The position numbers and the translations under genes are program-made. From Metarhizium brunneum (lineage: Eukaryota; Ascomycota; Sordariomycetes; Hypocreales; Clavicipitaceae), in assembly GCF_013426205.1 (NCBI RefSeq), contig NC_089424.1, positions 1,550,001 through 1,614,000 on the forward strand: a DNA stretch of 64,000 nucleotides, in the 5' to 3' direction. The notes under the pieces are model-generated. The model ran no database searches. It was not told the DNA's origin and was given only the letters and a program-made list of their open reading frames with translations. This document shows positions 57,376-64,000 of this stretch, in pieces (the stretch's first letter is position 1; the number at the start of each line of letters is the position of its first letter).

Positions 57376-57381
57376 CCTCGG
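57376..57381 (+). promoter_or_regulatory. Candidate fatty-acid regulator (FarA/FarB) element
   Basis: CCTCGG is the core bound by the Aspergillus FarA/FarB zinc-cluster factors that induce fatty-acid catabolism genes. It lies 320 bp upstream of the peroxisomal ABC transporter. A single 6-mer is expected by chance at about this density, so support is weak. Confidence 0.25.
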
Positions 57382-57700
57382 ATATGTTACGTCAAACGCC
57401 TGCCTTCACATGCTGAAGCGCTGACTGCATTTTAGCTGTGGACGACACTCCATTGGTGCGCCACCATGGACATTCCACGACGTCAACTGACAGCAGACTT
57501 CAAATGACACTGGACGGCCTACACTCCTACCACCGCAACGTTACTAAAGTCAATCGAACAGCTGTTTGCTGGCTTTATTCGCCTCACTCTCCAGCCGTGA
57601 CCTCCGTCCTCCGCAGCTGGACTTCATGACTACCCTGTAATCTCGTCCATTCGCGCGCGCAACGGCTTCCGGCATCTCGTTGCGAGCGTTGAACCTCACC

Positions 57701-60471
57701 ATGGCCGCGCAATCCAACCTTCGACGGACGGCTGCTGAGGACGCCTTGGCCGCTTTCATCGACAAATGGACATCGGCTGCGCGATCGAGGTTTCGCGCAA
57801 CTTCACGAGTCACTCGAATCCTCGCTACTCTTGCCCTCACTCTCACCGTAGTTCTCGGAGGTGAGGGCTACCGGCGGCGATGGAAGCGACAACACCAAGA
57901 GCGAGAGCAGGGCCGCAAGTTGGTCCGGACCAATTCGTGGCTTCACAACGATGACGGCTCCCGTACAATCTACGTACCCTACAAAAATGGAACTTCCAAG
58001 GTCATCATCAACACCACGAAACCCCTGACATTTGAAGCCCACCGTCGCCTGTTTTTAAATCCACCGCGAGTATCTGGCCTAGGTGATGGTACGGTTCCTT
58101 CGGCACAGACGAAACCCGGCCTGAACCTGGCCTTTTTGCATCAATTTTTGAGCCTCCTGAGCATCGTGATCCCACGGTGGTCAAGCAAAGAGGCTGGTCT
58201 GTTGCTCAGCCATGGTATATTCTTGATGCTTCGAACATATCTGTCGCTAGTTGTCGCACGGTTGGATGGTGAGCTGGTCCGCGACTTGGTTGCTGGAAAT
58301 GGAAAGGCCTTCCTCTGGGGCATTGTGAAAGTAAGTTCCGCTCATTTGATGTGCTTCGTTGGCCCATATTCTCCCCAGTGCTGTACTTACCATGCACTTT
58401 CACAGTGGTGCGGCTTGGGCGGCTTTGCGTCATATACCAACGCTATGATCAAATTTTTGGAATCGAAGGTGTCTATTGCATTTCGCACCCGCCTCACCCG
58501 ATACATTCACGACTTATACTTGAACGAGAACTTAAACTATTACAAGCTTCACAACTTGGATGGCGGTGTCGGCCACGGGGCGGATCAGTTTATCACGCAA
58601 GATCTAACGCTGTTCTGTGCAGCGGCCGCTAACTTATACTCTTCTCTCGGAAAACCTTTCGTGGACTTATGCGTCTTTAGCTTCCAGCTTTATCGTTCTC
58701 TCGGCCCGCTAGCCCTCTCAGGCCTGATGAGCAATTATTTCCTGACGGCCAGCATTCTCCGCAGACTCTCCCCTCCATTTGGAAAACTTAAGGCCGTTGA
58801 AGGGCGCAAGGAAGGCGACTTCCGAAGTCTTCACGCAAGGTTGATCGCTAACGCCGAGGAGGTTGCCTTTTATGGCGGTGCTGACATCGAGAAGACATTT
58901 TTGAACAAGGAATACAAATCGTTAAAGAGCTGGATGGAGGGTATCTACATGCTCAAGATTCGCTACAACATCTTGGAAGACTTTATTCTAAAATACAGCT
59001 GGAGTGCCTACGGCTATCTGCTCGCCTCATTACCCGTGTTCCTCCCAGCGTGGGGTGGGATTGGTGGTGCCGCTGAAATGGTTGACAACTTTGAGAAGGG
59101 TGGCCGGGAGCGTAATCGAATGAAGGACTTCATCACCAACAAGAGACTTATGCTGTCCCTGGCGGATGCTGGCGGCAGGATGATGTACTCTATCAAGGAT
59201 TTGTCAGAGCTCGCCGGATACACTAGCCGAGTGTACACGCTGATTTCTACTCTTCATCGAGTGCATGCAAATGCGTATTACCTTCGCAGCGGACAAAACG
59301 AGCTCTACTCGCTGTCAGATGTGCAAGGAACGATCCAAAAGGGTTTCGATGGCGTCCGATTTGAGCATGTGCCAATTGTCGCCCCTGGCTTGTGGCCGCA
59401 GGGAGGAGACGAGCTGCTGGACTCATTGTCGATGATTGTTCGTGCCGGCGAGCATCTTCTGGTAAGTAAATGCATATCTTTGATTTTGGCTCATGTCTTT
59501 CTACGATATGGGACGGCCAGCATTTGAGCCCGAAGCTTATATTCGATTTCGTATGTAGATATCTGGTCCGAATGGCGTGGGGAAGACTGCTATCAGCCGT
59601 ATTTTGGCAGGACTGTGGCCAGTATACCGGGGTTTGGTCAGTCGTCCGAAGAATATTGGACAAGACGGAATCATGTTCTTGCCTCAGCGGCCGTATCTCA
59701 GTCCTGGGACGTTACGTGACCAAGTCATTTATCCCGATGGCCACGTCGACATGAGAGAAAAGCGCAAGTCGGAAGTGGAACTGCAACGGATCCTGGAAGA
59801 AGCGAAGCTGGGCTATCTTCCTGACCGCGAGGGTGGCTGGGACACACGAAAGGAGTGGAAGGATGTGCTCAGTGGAGGCGAAAAGCAGAGGATGCAATTT
59901 GCCAGACTGCTGTATCACGAGCCTCAATATGCCATTATTGATGAGGGTACCAGTGCAGTATCTAGTGATGTGGAAGGTCTCTTGTATGAGACGTGCAAAG
60001 AAAAGGGCATCAGTAAGTCTGGAAAATACTTACTGTGTATAATCGGACAAGTTAAGCTAATCGTCCTTCCTCCACGCAGCCCTTATAACGATATCGACCC
60101 GAGCCTCACTGAAGAGATACCACACATTTAACCTGATGTTAGGCATGGGCGACAATGGCGATGAATGGGAGTTTGAGCGAATCGGCACGGAGCGTGAGAA
60201 GATGCAAGTTGAGAAGGAAGTACAGGAACTTCGCGAGCGTTTGGCTGAGGTTGATGAATTGAAGAAGCGACGCGATGAGATCGAGCTGGAGCTTGCCTCG
60301 GTGTGGACGGACAAGGGAGACTCTCTGGCCGCTCCTGAATATACACAAAAAGGGGAAGAAGCGGAGCCGCGGAAGATTCAGCTGGAGCAAGAGCAGGAGA
60401 CTGCCACGGAAGACGGTGAAGACGAGGAATTCGAAGAGACAGAGGAGCGACTCGATGCTGTGGCTACATAG
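57701..60471 (+). CDS. Peroxisomal ABC half-transporter, subfamily D (PXA1/PXA2 type)
   Basis: The family imports long-chain fatty acids or their CoA esters into peroxisomes for beta-oxidation, working as a dimer of half-transporters. Four exons (57701-58330, 58406-59461, 59559-60012, 60080-60471; introns 75, 97, 67 nt) give 843 residues. The start is the ATG in CACCATGG at 57701. The membrane domain includes TLALTLTVVLGG, RTYLSLVVARLDGELVRDLV and the ABCD-typical RLTRYIHDLYLNENLNYYKL. The nucleotide-binding domain has Walker A GPNGVGKT (565-572), signature LSGGEKQ (from 666) and Walker B ending D690-E691 (YAIIDEGTSAV). The C-terminus is a charged coiled coil (EREKMQVEKEVQELRERL), then an acidic tail. 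All motifs are intact. Which of the two yeast partners it corresponds to was not decided. Confidence 0.93.
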
Positions 60472-61773
60472 AGATGTATTACGGCATGCCTGATACATGT
60501 GGCTGGGAGGGCTTAGACTGTGTACAAAAAATGAATACGTCATGTGTATAAAATAAGGCATGCAGTCATTTTTAGTAAGCTCGTCCTGTGGGAAGAAGAG
60601 ACGTCAAGATGGACCCAAAAGATCCAATGTTGTAGATAATCAGGGAGCACCGAGAAGTCCACCAGGTCTAACGTCTCCTGAGACTCCTCCCTTCCAAACC
60701 GCCTTGTCCCCGAAACCCGCCCTTCGGGCTGCAACACCTGGTTACCATTAAAAACTAACTTACGTACATTCTCATGGCCGCCCTGATAGCAGGGGAACGC
60801 GACATTCCTGTGCGCTTCTTCCTTGTGCCAAGATACGGGGGTTGAGGGCCGAAGGGCAGAAGATGGGACATCCGTAGCCGCATCTGGTCAGTAGTAGAGT
60901 CCATAGACGCAAGACCATAGATGGCCAGTGGCGACGAGACGCATCGAGTCTTTTGGTCGCTGGAAAAATGTATACACACATTACGAACAACCTTGTTCAT
61001 GTTTGGCCGCGCACAAAGGAAGCAATGCGACCGGAAGATGAAGCACACTGCCTGGGGCGACATCAGCATCCAGCGTGACAGCTCCAGTGCTGCAAGAGTC
61101 TTTTTTCTTGGTCGTGGGAGTACGCGCGCACGACGACTCCTCTTCTGTCAGGAAAAACGAGGAGCTCAGAGTGCGCTGTCCGGTGTACTCGGAGGTGATT
61201 GCGTCGAGCGCATGTGCTCACCACTGCATCGACATCTTTGGCCGTCTTGAATAGTGCCAACAAGCCATGTGGGAATTCTACAGTGTCCTGGTGGTCGGGA
61301 TTGCGCTAACTCGGGAGTTGGGAATGGATAGTCCATAATGTCTCGTGTGCCGAGGATAGTACCTGCCTTTGTCCCCTTGCTTTCCTTGCTTTTTTTATTT
61401 CTTCGCATCAACCCTTTCAGGTTTCACCACAATGTCTCTGGTCTCAATCCGCCGCGAACGAAATATTGCCCCGGCTAGGAGAATAGATGGCGGGGCAATG
61501 ACAGGATAGCTGGTGCCGTTGTAGAGATCTAGTATTGTGTTTCTTGGTGTCGCATTTTGTATTTCTGCGCAGTAATATTCTATTTCACTTGGTTCTGCCC
61601 CCCCCTTTCTCCTTCTCCGTATGTTGCGTTGGGTTTTCTTCTAGCTTGTGTAAGTCATATCAGTCAGTACTGGGGGCAATCAACAGCATTCTACTGTGAG
61701 CCTTGCGTCTCCTTGTTTCTGTGTGGGAAACTTCAACAAGCATAGGTTTCCGGGCCCTCCTCACTTGACAAAT
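60472..61773. other. Intergenic, 1.3 kb
   Basis: No gene seen. T/C-rich sequence before 61774 looks like a promoter and leader. Confidence 0.5.
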
Positions 61774-62985
61774 ATGAGCCGAAAAATGGATGACAAGAGC
61801 CACATCGTGGCAATGGCCCATGAACCATTCTCCCGTTTATCAATCTCCCGTTTATCAATGGCTTCGCAGCCGAAAATGCCACCATTGGTACAAGGTCAGA
61901 TCGTGACGGAATACAATGATGCCGTCTACAACCCCGGAGCTATTCCCAAGATACCCCTCAGAATTCCTCAAAGATATTCTCGACGGAGCGTAATAGTACC
62001 ACCCCAGTTGGGTTCATTTTTGCCATCTTCGTCTGCCAGCACCGTCACCATTACCAGCACCGGACACTTGTCCCCCCCTCTCACGCCGGACTCGACCATC
62101 GCAGAACTAAAAGACGATATGAGCACTTCTGAAGAGACTGGGGAAGCAGACGAGAAACACTGGTTTGCACAAAGGAAACGATCTCGACGGTTCTTGGCCA
62201 TTGTGGGCGTTATCACGCTTGTCACTATGGCCGCCTTGGCAGTTGGCCTATCTTTGGGATTAAGAAATAAGTAAGTCCAAAGTGAACAAGACTATATATC
62301 CATGATATGTATATTGTGTATTATTCCCTTGGTTCAAGAATGAAAGCTAACACACTGGCTCAGAGTTTCTACCCGAGGCAGTCCAGTAGTAAAGGACAAC
62401 GGCAATGATTCTGGTCCTCCGCTCCCAGTGGGCGCATTTTCTTTCCAGACGTCTCTTCAGAACATTGATGCCAATTGCACGTCTAAAAGCACAACCTGGG
62501 GATGCAACCCCATGACGCAAGACGGTCCGGTCATCTTCCACTGGAACATAACACAGCTCAACTCGTACACGTACACCATCACATCTACCGAGAACTCCTT
62601 TGGTCCCAGTTTTGCCAACGTCAGTATGAAGGTCCGCGACTATCGCAAGCCCACAGAACGGCTCGAGTTCTCGTTTCTGATGAACAAGACTGTTACACCA
62701 TCCGATGCTGGTTCCCCGACCAATCGTGCTGCGAGATGCACTTATAAAAACGTCAAATTCGAGACTACGCTGTATACTAGGAAACGAGGCACTGCGGCCG
62801 TCGACCCTCCCAGGAATCACGTAAAGTATGCGGCATGGCCAGGGGACATGGAGATTGTTCAGCTCTTCAACTCAACAATTGGCCAAGCCGTTTGCCAAGA
62901 TGACATGCGCCACCCAATTGCAGATGTCACCATCGGCCTGGGCGCTTGTCGATGTCGGTACTCGAACATGATGGATAGCTGGTAG
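61774..62985 (+). CDS. Single-pass membrane protein with Cys-containing extracellular domain, function unknown
   Basis: Exons 61774-62270 and 62364-62985 (93-nt intron, GTAAGT...CTCAG) give 372 residues. The N-terminal 135 residues are hydrophilic and Ser/Thr/Pro-rich (SPPLTPDSTIAE). A basic stretch (RKRSRR) comes just before one membrane helix (about 139-160, FLAIVGVITLVTMAALAVGL), predicting a type II topology. The C-terminal domain begins AFSFQTSLQNIDANCTSKS and includes TTWGCNPM, the N-glycosylation sequons NIT and NVS, NRAARCTYKN and a final GLGACRCRYSN, so disulfides are likely. This layout is common to a group of ascomycete proteins of unknown role. A small internal duplication gives FSRLSISRLSM near residue 20. 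The model keeps phase and ends with TAG at 62983. Confidence 0.75.
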
Positions 62986-63371
62986 TAACCGTGGAACCAG
63001 GAGAAGCTGCTGGCACCGAGTTTCTGCGTTTTTGCGCAGAAACTGCACACTTTATTGTTAATTGTTAATACTGTGGATACGGGGGGCATTTGTTGAATTT
63101 CATGTAATGGGACTCGGAGTAATACGCCTTTTAATTGCGATGGAGCATGCGTATGAAAAAAAAAGGTGAGACGATATTTTGATACCAACGTGAGTAGCAT
63201 GCTATTCACGGAACATCTAAGTGATGGAAATAAACATGTACAAGATGAGGCTGTATGGGACCGCTCGCGTTTTGATAATAATGAAGGTGTGTAGATTTTT
63301 GACCGTTGACCTGGGGCCTGATGCAGTTTATTAACCGTGTGGGCCTCTTCTGGAGCATCATGTAAATATCA

Positions 63372-63378
63372 GGCTAAA
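63372..63378 (+). promoter_or_regulatory. XlnR/Xyr1-type site, distal
   Basis: GGCTAAA is the classical site of the xylanolytic activator XlnR. It lies 409 bp upstream of the xylose reductase start codon and exactly 100 bp before a second identical site. Confidence 0.5.
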
Positions 63379-63471
63379 TACTGAGCGGCTCCAGTCATCA
63401 ATTCATGCTGCGGTGGGTCGCATAAAGTGCCGAGTAGTATGACTGATTGGTAGCAATGGTAACTTTCGGCT

Positions 63472-63478
63472 GGCTAAA
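63472..63478 (+). promoter_or_regulatory. XlnR/Xyr1-type site, proximal
   Basis: This is the second GGCTAAA in the same orientation, 309 bp upstream of the start codon. Confidence 0.5.
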
Positions 63479-63608
63479 AGTGCAGAAATGTGCCGTTTTT
63501 AGCAATGTGAAGCTAAACAGTGTGGATTTGATTCCTTCAAAATAGCCATGCCAATCGGCGGAAAAGGGTCTCATGAACCGCGCAGGTTTCGTTCCCGATG
63601 CTCGTAGT

Positions 63609-63610
<2 letters not shown>

Positions 63611-63640
<30 letters not shown>
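63611..63640 (+). repeat. Poly(A) tract of 30
   Basis: Thirty consecutive A in the promoter of the aldo-keto reductase gene. Length may vary between reads or strains. Confidence 0.9.
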
Positions 63641-63647
<7 letters not shown>

Positions 63648-63780
63648 AGCCAAACATTTGTTGCCTAATTTCCTCTCCCCCTGCGTGAGAAATATTTCAC
63701 AATTTACTTTCTCTGGTACTAACAAGAGTGCCTGTCTTGATATCCTAGCTTTCTTTGCCACTCGTGAGAAACGAGCAACC

Positions 63781-64000
63781 ATGGCGCCGCCATCTATTAA
63801 GCTTAACAGTGGCTATGACATGCCACAGGTCGGATTCGGCCTTTGGAAAGTCGACAATGCCACTTGCGCCGATATCGTTTACAACGCCGTCAAAGCTGGT
63901 TACCGGCTCTTTGACGGAGCCTGCGGTAAGCAAGAACCGATACCAACCGAACTCTCCCCAAGGGAGTCTGATTCGCGTGTCAACACACCCTTTGCAGCAT
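63781..64000 (+). CDS. xyl1: Xylose-reductase-type aldo-keto reductase (partial, 5' part)
   Basis: Only the first exon lies in the window (63781-63925, 48 codons plus one base), ending at a GTAAGC donor; the intron appears to run to or past the window end. The encoded N-terminus [20 protein letters not shown], then GLWKV and [13 protein letters not shown], matches fungal NAD(P)H-dependent D-xylose reductases (AKR2 family). These reduce xylose to xylitol in the cytosol as the first step of pentose catabolism. The Asp of YRLFDGA is the first residue of the catalytic tetrad; the Tyr, Lys and His are beyond the window. The start ATG is in ACCATGG context. Twin GGCTAAA sites upstream agree with control by XlnR/Xyr1. 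Other AKR2-family polyol dehydrogenases share this start, so the exact substrate is likely, not proven. Confidence 0.85.
   Translation, partial: MAPPSIKLNSGYDMPQVGFGLWKVDNATCADIVYNAVKAGYRLFDGACGKQEPIPTELSPRESDSRVNTPFAA

Larger units (their letters stand above)
53708..57700. other. Long gene-poor interval (4.0 kb) rich in short palindromes
   Basis: No supported gene was seen; frames up to 170 codons lack domains. Five of twelve TACGGAGTAC copies not at 2.5 kb cluster here at 55559-56351 together with one more inside the same stretch (six in total). Four TACYTARGTA palindromes are at 56622, 57078, 57100 and 57217. A CCTCGG element lies at 57376-57381. Part must be the divergent promoter of the phosphatase and the ABC transporter. 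Confidence 0.55.
62986..63780. promoter_or_regulatory. Promoter region of the xylose reductase gene
   Basis: The interval holds two GGCTAAA sites (63372-63378 and 63472-63478), two CreA-type SYGGRG sites (CTGGGG at 63311-63316, CTGGAG at 63350-63355) and a run of 30 A (63611-63640) about 140 bp before the ATG. Poly(dA) tracts disfavour nucleosomes and often mark active fungal promoters. Inducer and glucose-repression inputs would fit a pentose-catabolic gene. Confidence 0.5.

Noticed and set aside
1..64000. Secondary-metabolite or other functional gene cluster
   Set aside because: No polyketide, peptide or terpene synthase or cluster-type regulator is present; the genes are mostly unrelated housekeeping functions.

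Overview
The window is nuclear DNA of a filamentous ascomycete, most likely a Sordariomycete and probably Hypocreales (inferred from protein style and gene structure, not tested by a search). Genes are interrupted by short introns, mostly 57-210 nt, with GTRNGT donors and YAG acceptors. Twenty protein-coding genes can be supported, about one per 3.2 kb. Exon models were built by hand; every proposed splice keeps frame. No rRNA, tRNA, CRISPR, operon or intact transposon was seen.

Layout. 0-10 kb: COP9 signalosome subunit 7 (minus), a CCC2/ATP7-type copper ATPase (plus) and a type II membrane glycosyltransferase resembling the PLOD glycosyltransferase domain (minus). 10-19 kb: two long gene-poor intervals flanking a triose-phosphate-translocator family carrier. 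19-33 kb: an IQGAP scaffold, a choline-sulfatase-type sulfatase, Mediator subunit MED8 and a protein with an F-box-like N-terminal stretch. 34-43 kb: a GFA/CENP-V zinc protein, a DUF1295 membrane protein, a secreted Pro/Ser-rich protein, RNase P/MRP subunit RPP1 and a small zinc-ribbon protein. 43-54 kb: an unrecognised gene, a 1310-residue sterol-glucosyltransferase-like protein ending in an array of ubiquitin-interacting motifs, Sec61 beta, and a PSR/NIF-type CTD-like phosphatase. 57-64 kb: a peroxisomal ABCD half-transporter, an unrecognised single-pass membrane protein, and the first exon of a xylose-reductase-type aldo-keto reductase cut by the window end.

The genes do not form an obvious pathway cluster. 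Most are conserved housekeeping functions: secretory entry (SBH1), copper delivery, sugar-nucleotide or sugar-phosphate transport, cytokinesis scaffold, transcription, tRNA processing and fatty-acid import. The noncoding DNA holds the more unusual signal: twelve copies of the 10-mer TACGGAGTAC (five of them in 0.8 kb near 56 kb), seven TACYTARGTA palindromes, a 62-bp dispersed repeat present twice in opposite orientation, and a perfect 87-bp tandem duplication. Candidate regulatory sites fit their downstream genes: twin GGCTAAA (XlnR/Xyr1-type) sites exactly 100 bp apart before the xylose reductase gene, and a perfect CYS3/MetR-type palindrome in the interval upstream of the sulfatase. I did not find a demonstrably new multi-gene system. 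The best candidates for novelty are the UIM-bearing glycosyltransferase, the PLOD-like glycosyltransferase, the unrecognised gene at 43.4-44.5 kb and the TACGGAGTAC family.
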